A stretch of 64,000 bases of DNA from Isoetes taiwanensis (lineage: Eukaryota > Streptophyta > Lycopodiopsida > Isoetales > Isoetaceae): the NCBI GenBank assembly GCA_021234155.1, contig JAJEKV010000009.1, positions 13,150,546-13,214,545 of the forward strand. The letters are read 5' to 3'. Position numbers and translations under genes: made by a program. The notes under the pieces are model-generated. The model was not told the DNA's origin. It searched no databases and was given only the letters and a program-made list of their open reading frames with translations. Below are positions 1 through 11,518 of this stretch, one piece after another. Numbering within the stretch: the first letter of the stretch is position 1; each line of letters begins with the position of its first letter.

Positions 1-80
1 TTCTTCACCAATTGCTACCTTCATAACTCGCATGTTCTTTATATAAGTGCAACAATCAATGAAGGACATTTTGTCCTTAA

Positions 81-590
81 TCAAGAAGCCTTCTTGTACG
101 TAACTTCTTTGTTTATGCATTGATTTAACAACCAAATGATTTCATCATCTTGAGGCCCCTGTACTTTCCTCATCTCGGTAGTCTTGAGATCAAATATTGA
201 AGTATCTTGAGGAGGCACTTTCGTCCCATTGGGTCCGGTAGCCGCTTTCGAGCATAAGCATCCTGCACTCGTTCCACTTCGCCCCTGCACTTAGGCCCTT
301 AGCGAAGAGCGATCTTGTAGGCATCTGTAGGGACCTCTCGAAACCGCCAGACGCCGTCTACCGCTTCCTCCCCGGTTTTTTTCTGTTTTTTTGGCTCTTG
401 GTTTCCTATCTTGGATGATAGTCCGAGCCAAGATCTTTTTCAATGCCTTAAACTCCTCGGACTTCGTTTCCTCCTGTTTTTGTTTGCGGGGTCTTCCATA
501 TTCTATCCATTGCCGGGCGGGCATGACCAGTTGTTCCACGTAAGGGCTGCACGTGTAAGGAAAGCATGTCAGCCAATATGAGCAGGGCAT
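81..590 (-). pseudogene. ParB/methyltransferase-type gene fragment, linker region (element A)
   Basis: Two overlapping minus-strand frames (590-291, then 290-81) form a lysine-rich stretch followed by a segment with TEMRKVQGPQDDEIIWLLNQ. This resembles the linker exon of the better preserved gene at 62.1-62.4 kb (WREMQGFTDVDILERLLQK), with matching QG, D-E/D-I, LL-Q and KE positions. The next residues toward the window edge (MSFIDCCTYIKNM) resemble the following exon there (NVITCQTCLME). I read it as the linker between a ParB-like domain and a methyltransferase domain; the methyltransferase would lie beyond the left edge. At least one frameshift and a stop separate the pieces, so it is probably a relic. 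The similarity was judged by eye. Confidence 0.45.
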
Positions 591-638
591 ACAAAAGTTA
601 ACCGCTTTTTAGATCAAGCAAACAGGATAATCAGGAAA

Positions 639-1026
639 CGTCAAAGGCAGCCGTGCCAATTCGCGCTGGCGTGAATTCATCTTTGCCAATTCGCCTGGCG
701 TGTATTCGTCCGCTAATTGTCAGTATGAATACACGCCACGCGTGAATTGCCAATGTCTTGCATTTTGATCGGTGATGCGTTGCCAATTACAAGCATGGCG
801 TGTATTCATGCTAACAATTTATGGGACGAATACACGCCAGCGCGCGAATAAAGAGATATGACGCCCGCGAATTCCGGGCGGGCGTATTCGTCCGCCTGAT
901 GAAAATGCGAAGACATTGGCAATTCGTACAAGTGCGTATTCATGCCGACAATTCATGGACGCAATACACGCCAGTGCGAATTGGCGGCATGAATTCACGC
1001 CAGCGCCAATTGGCACGCCTTTGACA
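639..1026. repeat. Foldback (long imperfect palindrome) with GTGTATTC motifs
   Basis: The left arm begins GTCAAAGGC about position 639 and reads through GCGCTGGCGTGAATTCAT and TGGCGTGTATTCG. The right arm, ending near 1026 (GCCTTTGAC), is its reverse complement with small indels; arms are about 140-190 bases and the centre (785-880) is itself partly palindromic. GGCGTGTATTC and GAATACACGCC recur several times. It lies between the two blocks of minus-strand coding relics of element A, so it may sit in an intron. It could also be a separate foldback MITE. Confidence 0.7.
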
Positions 1027-1076
1027 CACGCCGACCTATTCTACTATCAAGTATTGCTACTTGATATATCCTGACT

Positions 1077-2149
1077 CTATTCCACCAAATATACTAACCT
1101 TTTATAAAGAAAGACTTCATTTTCGTTCAATGTTGCACTAATCTCTGCAGGGTCCTCTGCTGGGTATGGGGGCTTAGAAACCGACACCTCCCGGGGGTTG
1201 TAATGTAGCGTATACATTGTTTGTCCGGTTTGCAAAGCCTCGTTTGGATAGGGATCGTTGTGCCTCAATAGAATCTTTGTCCGTCAATAATAAGGAAGCA
1301 TACATTAGGGTTCTCCATCTAGCTCTTCTAGTGTTGTCCACCGGAGTGGAGCATCCTTTTCTTATCCCAAGGAAGCACGTTTGTCGGCATAGGAACTTGG
1401 CTCGATTCCTCACCATCGCCTCAATATTTCTCTTGCATGCTCGTGGTCATACCTCCTGCTAACAAGACTTGACTTATGTGATCTCACCAGACGGGCCAAC
1501 ATGGATGGGATGTGTAAAAGATTGGCCAAGTGGGTAGTTGTTCCATACTTGACTAGCCTACTCATTGCCTCCAACTGCAATTTTTTTTCGAGTCATTTTC
1601 TCGCCAAAATGCCATCAACTGTTGGTAGGCCGGGATGTCCTTTCCTAAGTCCAGCAATCTTCGACATCCCCGATATCATTTTGATGCTTCATCTCCTCCG
1701 TAGTAACTTGGAGAAGGTCCTCATAAAGCTCTCCTCACCGCAGACACCCCTTCACTAATAGAAACCGGAGTGAGGAGGATGATTTTGAGGCCATCCGTAT
1801 TTGAAACATGACTCAAAGACTCACGCCCTTCTTCATCGCACCATCTTTGAAAGCAGCTTTGCCCCGGCATGTGTAACTGGACGAGATCTTTCTTGTGGTT
1901 CTTCACAACCTCCACTAGGAGTTGACAACAGATGTCATCCCCGCTCCTCACGAAGTGATAAGAATATCTTGTTTCTTCATAAGATCGGTCTCTTTCTTTT
2001 CTCGAGTGTAACACAAGATCCACCTTACCATTTGTTTTGCCTACATCAACATACCATTCCGCGACCGGCCATCCATCTTCTCCTCGGGGCATGGAGGATC
2101 TGCAGGTTCCGCCCGATAATGGATCCGCTATCATCCATCGACAATGCAT
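1077..2149 (-). pseudogene. Unrecognised decayed coding region, possibly 5' part of the element A ParB/methyltransferase gene
   Basis: Minus-strand frames run from 2149 to 1721 (142 codons), 1416 to 1174 and 1268 to 1077, with shifts between them. I do not recognise a domain. The first frame has AEWYVDVGKTNGKVDLVL, which resembles TQWFVTRGADGKYSTLTF near the start of the element B methyltransferase gene, including the W-aromatic-V and GK positions. Position and strand would suit the N-terminal and ParB part of the gene whose linker is at 81-590. No clear GG-N-H ParB motif could be found, so the assignment rests on weak similarity and context. Confidence 0.3.
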
Positions 2150-2709
2150 AGGATATCGTCCTCATTGGGCTTTCCTTCTTCGGAGCCGGAGCTCATTGAG
2201 TATCTTCCGAGCCTCTTGCTTTCTTAGGAGGAGGTGTAGGAGCTATCATTCGTTTTGTCTCCTTCCCCGCAAATGACGGTGGCAATACACGCTTTAGCGC
2301 GATTTCGGTGGTCATCAATTCCGCCGTGCTAAAGCACGTAATGGCATACAGTCTCGATTCATGCATATGCACTCATAAAGCGTGCCAATTACAAAGATGC
2401 CGACCCGCATAAATAAGGCGCCAACTAAACACGGTCATACTACTTTTACAAATTATAGACGTAATGCTTAATCACGAAGCGGAGACAATTTAACACAGGA
2501 ATGACATTTATATGCAGATGCAAATACAAGTCACAGCAGAAATGAGCAGCTAAAGAAATGATAGACAGGAGTGTCAACAACTATAGAAATTTAAGTCACT
2601 GCTACAAAAATAATAGACAAGAGCATAGGCAGAAGATACAGAGCAAATACAGTAAATACAGAGCAATGAACAATGAATGAATAACACACAGAATGATGAC
2701 AATACTGAC

Positions 2710-2770
2710 CTTGAGCATCTTCTCTCGCGGCCCGGCCTGAGTTTGGAGCAGCACGACCTTTGGGCGGCAT
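2710..2770 (-). CDS. Possible first coding exon, basic N-terminus
   Basis: A minus-strand ATG at 2770 opens MPPKGRAAPNSGRAAREDAQ and meets a good splice donor (AAG followed by GTCAGT) at 2710. A short basic first exon followed by an intron would fit the start of the minus-strand gene to its left. No family similarity is visible and the acceptor is not located. The tandem GAGTTCTTGAGC-like motifs just upstream (2790-2840) may be 5' leader sequence. Confidence 0.2.
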
Positions 2771-2899
2771 CTTCGCGATGATCTTGAGCGCCTCAGAGTT
2801 CTTGAGTTCCTGAGCGCCTCGGAGTTCTTGAGCGTCTCGGAGCAAGTCGACAATCAAAAACCAAGAAATGGAATTCAAAAACTTATATAGATTTCTATA

Positions 2900-3744
2900 A
2901 GGCGATTAGGTCGGCTTTCGATCGACGGGTTTCATTCGGATCGACTTTTCATCGACGGTCCGATACAACGAAAATTTTAGTGGCCCCGGCGGGCCATTTG
3001 GCCACAAATTACAGGCGACGGCCGGCTTGAGTAGGATGCCTTACCCTTGGACTACCTGCAGATTCGCCATTTCGCGACACTTTATTGCTTATTATGACAT
3101 TAAAATGGCCAATTAGATGTTTGCTAATTAGAGTGGTATCGACTTTGGGGCCAATTTAGTCCCAAGTGAGAACTAGATATGCTTATGGAATGGCCATTTT
3201 AGACCACTTGGCCAAATCCTATAATGCCTTAAGTTCGCCAAATCTTAACTCATTCAGAGGCCCCCTCATAAATTCATCACTTATGGGGGGCCAACATTAT
3301 TAGAAATTTTTATTTCTAAATATATCTATCAACTAAAAATAATCTCGCTCTTTTGGAAAATCAAATGTCGAGGTACTTTTCAATCCTCTTTACGAAGACT
3401 CCGGCATCCGATATCCGATTCTCCCTACTAGCAATCTGTGCATTATTGAAATACATGGGGTATGAATTCAAACTCATACAATATGTAAAACACATTTATA
3501 TAGGGTAGCGACTTTTTATGTTTGGGCAACTAGCACTATATTTAATAAGAATCTAGCTAAAAATCGCCATTTGAGCTACACATTACTAGATATTTGGCTC
3601 AAAAATTGCCAATTGGGTTGCTGCCACATTAGAAAAAAATAGGAAAAATGGCCAGTTCATGCTACACTTTTGGGGGCATATTTTACAAGGAATGGCCAAT
3701 TCATTATACTTATACAAAATTATAGGTCCCTTAAAAATTTCCCT
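2900..3744. other. Noncoding AT-rich spacer
   Basis: No coding signal on either strand. It holds scattered short copies of GCCAATT and of a hairpin-forming GATCGACTTTTCATCGAC motif (near 2940) that recurs as a tandem pair at 3745-3852. Confidence 0.6.
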
Positions 3745-3852
3745 GGTCCAATAGAAGCGAGCGGTTATTAAAATTTCGCGGATCGACTTTTAATCGACGG
3801 TCCGATAGAAGGGAGCGGATATTTAAATTTCGCGGATCGACTTTTAATCGAC
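3745..3852. repeat. Two tandem 54-bp units with hairpin
   Basis: Units 3745-3798 and 3799-3852 share GGTCC-ATAGAAG-GAGCGG and ATTTCGCGGATCGACTTT with few mismatches. Each contains GATCGACTTTTAATCGAC, able to form a short stem. A diverged single copy lies near 2938-2975. Confidence 0.8.
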
Positions 3853-4927
3853 GGTTAGCAATCTTACGATTGGACCTAATGGACGGGACGCGATCGTACG
3901 AGCAGTAAATGGCTCTACGACCGCCGTATTGTCAAATCCCATAATTAGATTTCACTCAGCGGCTAGAAAAGCAGTACAATTAACGGATAATTTGAAACTA
4001 CCACCTAATCTTGCCGCCAAACCTTTCTTGTCATTCGAACTCGAAAGAACTTGGAAGAACAGAAGAACTCGAAAAAGAACTCGGAAGAATCGAAGAAGCC
4101 GCGCTGAAATGTCGGCGCCTTCATGTAAGTTCATCTACTCTTCCGTAACCCAAGCTCCAAATTAATCCCACGATCTTATGGCATTGAACAAAGATTGGAG
4201 AAGAATGCTACATGCCGATTTAATTTAATTTGAAGAGGAGGGTGGAAATTGCAAGATAGAATCGACGATCCGAAGCAATCGGCATGGAGTTCCTCTTGAA
4301 ATGATCATGTGAAGATTCTAGTAACCGATTGCCATTTCAACGACGAAGCATTACCCGAAGGCATCCCGATGGAGACACAAGGGTGAAAGCATCAGAACCT
4401 TTGTTGCATGGCCGCAATTTTAAAGAAGGTGAGTTTCATTTTCTTGGAAGACATAGAGGAAGATTGAGTGCTCATACTAAAATGCACAAGCCGATTCTCA
4501 TCATATGTATGAAATTAAAAGGCTTGCATGCCGCACCACTCATTCAATATTGCAAAACTATAAGGCCTCAGCACTGAAAGCATTCGTGAATTTAAAAACA
4601 CCGTGATTCTTTACATGGATGGGATATTCTTTAAAAAAACCCGCATTCTTTACATTGTTTTAATTACATCCGTGGTGTTATTCATCTATGTGTTATTCAT
4701 CCGTGTGTTGTTCCTCAAGAGTCTCAAATGCCGGCACAATAGGCTCAAATGTTTGTTGAAAAAAGATAAACCGGCATACAAGATTCGCAAATAAGATGGT
4801 GCGGCTATTGGGATATTACCCAAAATGGCTTCGAGGTCCGCAACTCTAATTATCAGCTTAGCATTCTCCATTTCAAGCCCCTCCGTGTAACGACACTACT
4901 CATTGAATAAGCTTATGCTTGTAGCCT

Positions 4928-5280
4928 ATGCCGGCACGAGGAACTTCGCTTGAATACGCCGCCAGCGTATGTTCGCTTGAATACGCCAGCGCCGAATTCA
5001 TTGAAAAACAAATTAGTGATTTCGCCATGAGCTAATACCATTCACTTGTAATTTAAATGCCATGCGCGTATCCCGTATTGTACTTTTTAAAGCAAGATCG
5101 TGAATTTCTTCGTAAGTCGCATCGTATTTTTTTTTCGAGAGAGTCGGTGAAATCACGCCAGCGCCGAAATATGTTTGTGTGCAAAATGTTTACATTGTGC
5201 GTCCAATACACGCCTGGCCCGAACTCGCATAAAGCTAATTATCAGATGCAATTCACGCCAGCGGTATTGCAATCGCTTGA
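4928..5280. repeat. Cluster of GAATACACGCCAGCG-type motifs
   Basis: GAATACGCC, AATACACGCC, AATCACGCCAGCG and CAATTCACGCCAGCG recur at about 4950, 4980, 5150, 5205 and 5253. They use the same vocabulary as the foldback at 639-1026. The cluster lies between the minus-strand relics at 1-2.8 kb and the plus-strand transposase relic, much as the first palindrome array lies between the divergent genes of element B. Confidence 0.6.
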
Positions 5281-5312
5281 CAATTTAAACATTTTGCACA
5301 CAAACATATTTC
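5166..5312. repeat. Perfect 27-nt inverted repeat
   Basis: Left arm 5166-5192 (begins GAAATATGTTTGTGTGC) and right arm 5286-5312 (ends CACAAACATATTTC) are exact reverse complements separated by 93 bases. A plus-strand open frame at 5057-5440 crosses it but shows no recognisable domain. Confidence 0.9.
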
Positions 5313-5396
5313 ATACCGGGCGATCTCACTTCACTTCTCTCAAAATTAAGAATGAAAGAGCCGTAACCAAAACAACCAAGAAATTACGCTTATGCT

Positions 5397-5626
5397 TTCA
5401 AGTTAGAGTTGACACTAAGGAAACATATTGCGCTCATTAGTCCTTGTATTGCCATTGAAAATTTTACATAAGGCCTTTTATTAGAGTTGCGAATTCAAAA
5501 ATCAAATTTCGCGCAGAATTACGATTCATTTCAAGTTAGAGTAGAAACTAAAGAAACATATTGCGCGCCAAGAAATCCTTGTATTGCCATTGAAAAATTT
5601 TACATAAGGCCTTTTATTAGAGTTGC
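5397..5626. repeat. Tandem duplication, about 95-bp copies
   Basis: Copies at 5397-5490 and 5530-5626 share TTCAAGTTAGAGT, AAACATATTGCGC, CCTTGTATTGCCATTGAAAA and ACATAAGGCC, with point differences and small indels. Confidence 0.85.
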
Positions 5627-5819
5627 CCAAATCGTTACAAAATTACGTAGTTCTAGGCAGCTTTAAGGAGATGCCTAGCTCCATTCATAATCCTCATTTG
5701 AGGCCTTTTTGAGATGCCCAAATAAGCTCTTCCGAACCAAAAACTAAATAACAAAACAAAAAAAAAATTCAGCCCTCTACCTCCTCCTCTTCTTCCTCCT
5801 CCTCTTCTTCCTCGAGCTT

Positions 5820-6050
5820 TCATCCGCCATCCTCGTCAAGATGTCTTCGGCAAAGATCTTCGCCTTCTGAGGAGGAGAGGAGTCCCATAATCACCTTTTT
5901 TTCTTCTTCTAATTCTTCCCGCCATTCTTCATCCGCTTCCTCCATTTCTTCTTCTTTCTCAATCTCGCTCTCCATCTCCTCATCCGAATCAAGGGGAGTA
6001 TGGGGACTTCGGGGGCTGGCTGTGGTGCTCGATAATCTTTTCCCGCTAAG
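5820..6050 (-). CDS. Acidic Ser/Pro-rich open frame, unrecognised
   Basis: A minus-strand frame reads a Ser/Pro stretch (TTASPRSPHTPLDSDEEMES) and then a long Glu/Lys-rich, probably coiled or disordered segment before TGA at 5820-5822. Downstream lies a (CTC/CTT)-rich tract. No start codon was assigned. Acidic low-complexity segments also occur in both genes of element B (61,150-61,260 and 56,700-56,840), so this could be a decayed part of element A. Composition alone does not show function. Confidence 0.3.
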   Translation of the reverse strand, partial: LSGKRLSSTTASPRSPHTPLDSDEEMESEIEKEEEMEEADEEWREELEEEKKVIMGLLSSSEGEDLCRRHLDEDGG

Positions 6051-6872
6051 CTTGCCCCGAAGAAATAACTCCTACAATTATCCTGGACTTGTGAGTGGAG
6101 AGCAGCCACAGCATCTCATGGGAGGGGAATGGATTTCTTTATCAATTTTTTATCGCCTCTTAAGCCTCGGAGGCGAGTCCCAAGGATGGAGCGACGAGGC
6201 TCTGGGCAAAGATGGCTCACCATGGTAGAAGGAAGAAAGGAAGAAAGGATTGGCGCTAGAAGGAAGAAAGGATTGGTGGTTGAAAGAATGGAGGGTTTCT
6301 TATAGGCGCGGTTGTAATTATGATTCCATCACATCATACAAGATTTATATCATATCCAAATTACCTATCATTACTTCTATTGAATTAATTACGCCCTAGG
6401 TTATTATTAATTCTCTATAGAATTACCCACATGTCAGCTATACTTAAAACCTATGTTTTCATTAATTTTGTATAATTACCTAGACCCCAGCTATACTTAC
6501 AACCAACTTTGGCCCATCTAGATTTACGACCTATACTTACCTCATTAGTATTACTAGCATACACCCTATGTTACCATTAATTTTGCAATAATTACCTACA
6601 CCTGAGCTATACTTACAACCTATTTTTGGCTGCACTTACAACATATATTTGTCCATTTAATGGTTTTTTTGGTATTTCTTAAAGTTCCCTTTAATCGTTC
6701 TCAAAATTACTTTGTCCTTTTTTTCAACTAATATTAAGACATTTCACTTTATATAGGTGAAGCGTGTGGATCCTAAAAAGGGTAAAAATGTAATGCCTAT
6801 CCCCCCAACATGTTTCAACATTGTTACCACATGTTCTTATCACATTGTTACCCCATTGTATTGTTCTTGTAG

Positions 6873-7200
6873 GTCAATGTTGTGGACCTCCCAAAGGGTG
6901 TTGAGGCTGAGACTACTAAGCAAATTGTCCTCTACAGTAGGTTGGATTGGAAGAATAAGAAGGTGAAAGTGAAGCACCAATGCAATAAGGAGCTAGTAGG
7001 TGAAGGAACTATCATACTAGCCGATCCTATCCAGTCACAATGATGAAAGGTTAGGAGAGGATAAAGTGGGTGTGGCCATAACAAGTTTAGAGGAAAAATG
7101 GAAGGAAAAAGGATCAAATCACCGTGATTGCAATCGCTTGTATTAAACAATTGAGGTTCCATGCATCATGCCATGGCCTATAGCCCCATTTGAGTTTATA
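6873..7200 (+). pseudogene. Open segment upstream of transposase relic, unrecognised
   Basis: A plus-strand frame from about 6873 reads VNVVDLPKGVEAETTKQIVL and continues to GEGTIILADP, followed after frame breaks by CIMPWPIAPF near 7165-7195. The pattern of a GEG/ADP block followed by a PWP block faintly recalls N-terminal modules in plant transposon-associated proteins. I cannot name it. It may be the 5' part of the transposase relic that follows. Confidence 0.25.
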
Positions 7201-7380
7201 GGAGAATTCCTTTTACCGCAGCCGAGGTTGTGGATGACACCGATTTTCTTAATACACCTCCAATAGCCGCCAGACCACATTTTCGTGAGAAGAGGGCACA
7301 CCTGGGTGAAACATTATCCTAGCAAGAGGTCCAAGTCAAGTAGTGATTGTTCACGTGAAGCTCCTCACTAAGGTAAGGGA

Positions 7381-8900
7381 ATGGAATGTTGTTGGGCTAA
7401 TTGTGTTCGTAAGTTTGAAATTGATGAATTGGTGGAAGCAAGAGCCACCTTCCAAGAGTATACTTGTGATGAGAGGAGGACTTACATGTACTCCATTCAT
7501 GAGCTTGCACTTCAAGATGATAAATTTCCAAAGAAAAAAAAAAATACCCAATCGCTAGGGACATGGATATGTAAAGTTGCATGGATACATATTCATGGCA
7601 TTCCAATTTCATCTTGGCAAAATTGGCAAGCAAGTCATGCAAAGGGGAGTAAAATTGCATTACATGGAAATAATGGCATGTTGAGGCCAACTTCTAGGAT
7701 CCTGGCTGCTAGGGAGGTTTTTGAAAAATATGTTGAATTCAATGCTGAGAATATGCCACATAAAAGTAGGAAAGATCAACAGGGAAAAATAGTTGTCGAG
7801 AAGAGATTGCCATCCCATTGTACCCAGAAGAGCATATTGGAGGAAGTGAATGCTTTGCTTCGAGAACTATAGGTGCAATATCTCAACCACTATGGAGCAA
7901 GCACTTCAAGCATGTCACTATAGACACTTCGAACAACTTTGCAAAGTGCAACTTGTGTGCTAAGTTGAAAGAGATTCTTGATAAGACCAAGCAACCAAGC
8001 CAAAGGGCTAAGATAAGGGAGCAAATGAAAGATCACATGACAGACCAACTATCATGTAGATCCACTTATTGGATGTGGAGAACATTATCATGTTTGGAAC
8101 CCAATAACTATGTTTGTATTATACATGACAAAATGGATCAATCGAAGACTTGTTTGCCACAAATATAGTTACATACCCAAGCAAATCAATAGAGCTTATC
8201 CTTTGCAAGTCCCGATTTTCTCTCGACAAAAACCCCTCAGGTGGTAGAAATCTCAAACCGCGGATAGAAAGACCAATCTTCCTAGACTAAGGTTTAGGAA
8301 GTCCTGGAAGTTCTTAGTGAATGCATTTCACCTTCTCCTATAGGGTTGATCATACAAGAGGTGCCCGATTGGAAGAATTTTATCGAAGGTTATGCTCTTG
8401 ATATGGAAGGTCAATCTAGACCTCATACAAGAGGTGCCTCGATTGGAACAATTTTATCGGGTCATGGGAAATAAGCCAATCATGCAATGGAAGATGAGAC
8501 CTTCAGATGATAAATGGAGGCCGATGAGGGAGTACCTATATGGCAATTTAAGATGAAAATGGTAAACCTAAGATTCCAAGGGGTCAACCAAAAGCTCTTA
8601 AGCCTTTTCCAGAGGTGGATTCATTGCAAAGCACATTGACTGGCATTTCAATACATCAAGTATTGGAAAAATAACCCCGATGATACCAACCTTGCATTGA
8701 TAGATTATTGGACACAGTACATGGATTATTGGGACAAGTAGACACATCCTCCGATGAACTCAAAGATGGATGGCTACCTAAGACTAGGTGGAGAGACTTG
8801 ATATTACCCGAGGAAGCCGATGATGTGGTTAGTAGTATTCGCAAAGTCCATGGCTCCTCCAAATGCTGAAAAATACTATGTTGGTCCTAGGAAAGGAAGG
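7381..8900 (+). pseudogene. DUF7869-type transposase-like relic (element A)
   Basis: The frame at 7381-7872 starts with CCWANCVRKFEIDELVEARA, a Cys-rich block like CCSLGCINKFNMSKLRAIRD in the element B transposase. A second frame (about 7860-8168) has NFAKCNLCAKLKEILDKT, a CxxC block, then IIHDKMDQSKT, matching the element B motif VVIDGMDQ that begins the RNase-H-like catalytic region. Further pieces in shifted frames carry EVPDWKNFIEGYAL (8350), KPIMQWKMRPSDDKW (8470) and AEKYYVGPRKGRPKY (8870), as in the C-terminal part of this family. The central QLDNTTREN and HTHDQIDQ motifs were not found, so the core seems deleted. Several frameshifts make it nonfunctional. Confidence 0.6.
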
Positions 8901-9640
8901 CCTAAATATCTCTGGGCTGGAGGATTATGACCCAAAGATGACTTGCTTTTTGCCATCAATTTGCACTTATAGTACCAGAGCGCAAAGAGATATACCCCTG
9001 CGGTGGATGGGTTACACCATCTCGAGGTTTGCAAAGAAGTAGGTGACCGCAATGTGAACAAAGTTCGTGGTGGAGTGGTGGTGTCCAAAGGCACCAGCTT
9101 AAATGCAAAGGGGATGGAGAGGAAGAAAGGTATAGAGACTGTTGGACAAAGAGATGGAAGAGAAACCCTATTGAAGGGGATGATTGGGTTGAGTTAGATA
9201 CTATTTTGTTTTCATGGACCCCAAAGGTCATCCCAGGCAAGACTGCTAGGGTTACAATACCTGTGGAAGTGAGGAAGAAAGCTATGATATCTCTAGGGGT
9301 CACTTCCGAGAAGTAATTGGCAATATGTAACTCGACATGCATATGTGAAATATTTTTAATTTTTAATGCAATCATGTTGTGCTGTTATAAAAAAAAGTCA
9401 CATTCTCGATGCAAATTTACTAACCCGGGAAAAAGTTGCAGTGCCAAAATGGTCCAAAATCCTGACATAAATCCAATTTAAATGAATGATGGTTAAATCT
9501 TGAATTGACTACAATGAAAATAAAAAGAGAAAAGTAGTCAGTTGTTATGTATGTACTTTGGGAGGTGCCAAAAGTGGTACATCCTAACATGCTCTTATCC
9601 TTTTGTAATTGGTGATCTTATTTAACTCTTGCACTAGGAT

Positions 9641-9810
9641 TTGTCGATAACTCGTCCCCATAACAAACTCGACTACTGGTGCTTGTGTTCCTATCAGATC
9701 ATTGATCGAGTGGGTGATGCCTTTCATCTAGAGTTTCTGCCGCAACTTCACCCAGTGTTCCATGTCTCTTTGTTGGAATACTATATGACGTATCCGTTCT
9801 CAAATCGAGC
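9641..9810 (+). pseudogene. Ty3/gypsy integrase C-terminal fragment
   Basis: The frame reads YQIIDRVGDAFHLEFLPQL followed by HPVFHVSLLEYY, the hallmark end of plant gypsy integrases (GPYxI..RVG..AYRL.LP and HPVFHVSLL). Only about 50 codons remain. The tRNA-like repeat units begin at 9814 with TGTGACG, so the fragment is probably the pol end of an element whose 3' terminal repeat follows. Confidence 0.75.
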
Positions 9811-9813
9811 ACC

Positions 9814-10655
9814 TGTGACGATTAACTATCAGGTCTGGAGCGTGTGATTTGGTTTCGTCCAAATCATCGTGGCCTTTTCGGTTAGGCTGCACGGCTACCA
9901 CTCCAGAGGTAGTGGGTTCGAGTCCCGCCCGCCCTTAAATGTGACAAGATGATTTGGACAACTCATGCCCTAGTGGTGTGGGCAACCCGTAATAGAGTTG
10001 GGGGTCCAGATGGTTGTCGCCACACTCCTCTGTTCATCCCTTGCAGATCGAAGTTCGGTCCGCCCCACCCCCCCGGTTGCAAGCCTTCAAGGAGGGGGGC
10101 CTTGAGAGGAGGATAGTGTGACGATTAACTATCGTGTCCGAGCGTGTGATTTGGTTTCACCCAAATCATCGGGGCCTTTCGGTTAGGCTGCACGGCTACC
10201 ACTCCAGGGTAGGACTCGAACCCACTACCTGCGGGTGGTAGGGAGCCCCCCCTTGCAAGCCTTCAAGGAGGGGGGTCCTTGAGAGGAGGATAGTGTGACG
10301 ATTAACTATCGTCAGTCCGGAGCGCGTGTGATTTGGTTTCGGTCCAAATCATGGAGTGGGCCGCGGCTACCACCCGCAGGTAGGACTCGAACCCACTACC
10401 TCTGGAGTGGTAGCCGTGCAGCCTAACCGAAAAGGCGAAACCAAATCACACGCTCCAGACCTGATAGTTAATCGTCACACTATCCTCCCCTCAAGGCCCC
10501 CCCTCCTTGAAGGCTTGCAACCGGGGGAATTGGGGGCGGACCGAACTCGATCTGCAAGGGACTGAACACCGAGGAGTGTGACGACAACCATCTGGACCCC
10601 CAACCCTATTACGGGTTGCCCACACCACTAGGGCATGAGTTGTCCAAATCATACT
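9814..10655. repeat. Rearranged tandem and inverted LTR-like units carrying a tRNA-like module
   Basis: TGTGACGATTAACTATC starts units at 9814, 10,117 and 10,294; its reverse complement ends at 10,479. Unit 1 (303 bp) ends in a purine-rich GAGAGGAGGATAG next to the following TGTG. Unit 2 is 177 bp and internally inverted. The segment 10,350-10,655 is an inverted copy, making a long palindrome. Each fuller unit holds GGTTAGGCTGCACGG followed by GGTTCGAGTCC (9915-9925), resembling tRNA A and B boxes. The downstream position after an integrase tail suggests LTR material, although a tRNA-derived SINE is an alternative. Confidence 0.65.
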
Positions 10656-11518
10656 GTCAATGTGACAGCACCTCCACCTCCACCATCAGTCAAATGATGA
10701 TCATCGTCTTTTTTATTTGGTCGTTTGGGAAGGTTATTTTCGAAGTGATCGAAACTGGGAACTTGCCAAGATTGTCTAACACTCCTGACAAAAAAATGGA
10801 AAGTTTCATCGATGTTACCCACTTAAGCCAAGTACGAGTACTACGGATCCAGCTCTACGGACTCGTCACCGTCGTAGGAGGGGATGGTGTAATGTCCATA
10901 CGAGTATTAAACTCGTATGTACAAAGATGGCATCACATGAAAAAAAATAAAAATAAAAAAATGCACAAGGCTAAGTTCAAACTTGCAACTCCTTAGTTGC
11001 AAGCCATATACCTTTAGCAACCAAGCTATTTATCACTTCATATATAATTCAGTTTGTTATTTTCCATTGTTTTTGTGCACCCCTAATATTTCTGCGCTGC
11101 AATCTAATCTCCTATTTATATGCCATGTTTTTTTCCCTCGACAATGTTCTTCCGCAACTTCGACTCAGCTATCGGGCGATGGCGCACGCGCCAAGCCTCT
11201 CGGTCCGACGATGTTGCCACGTTTTTCTTAAAGACCTCCGAAGTCCCGATGTTGTAACCTGTTTGCAGATAAATCAACTCGGTTGCTCTTTTGCCATATC
11301 CTGGATTAGTTCTAGAGCATCTGTGTTTTATTTTGGATCTTAAATTTTTTTCGGGAGATAGATGCAGTTGGCTCGCAACATCGGCTTTTTTCGGAAGCAT
11401 CTGTGTTTTTTTGCATTCTTTAGGGATGTTGAAGATCTGTGTTATGCAGGTTGCATATAAAGCTTTTGTTTTTTCGCTTTTCTTTTGGATGGTTGTTCTT
11501 ACATGTATTGTGCTCCAC

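Noticed and set aside
5057-5440. 127-codon plus-strand frame.
   Set aside because: It spans an inverted repeat and motif repeats, with no recognisable domain.
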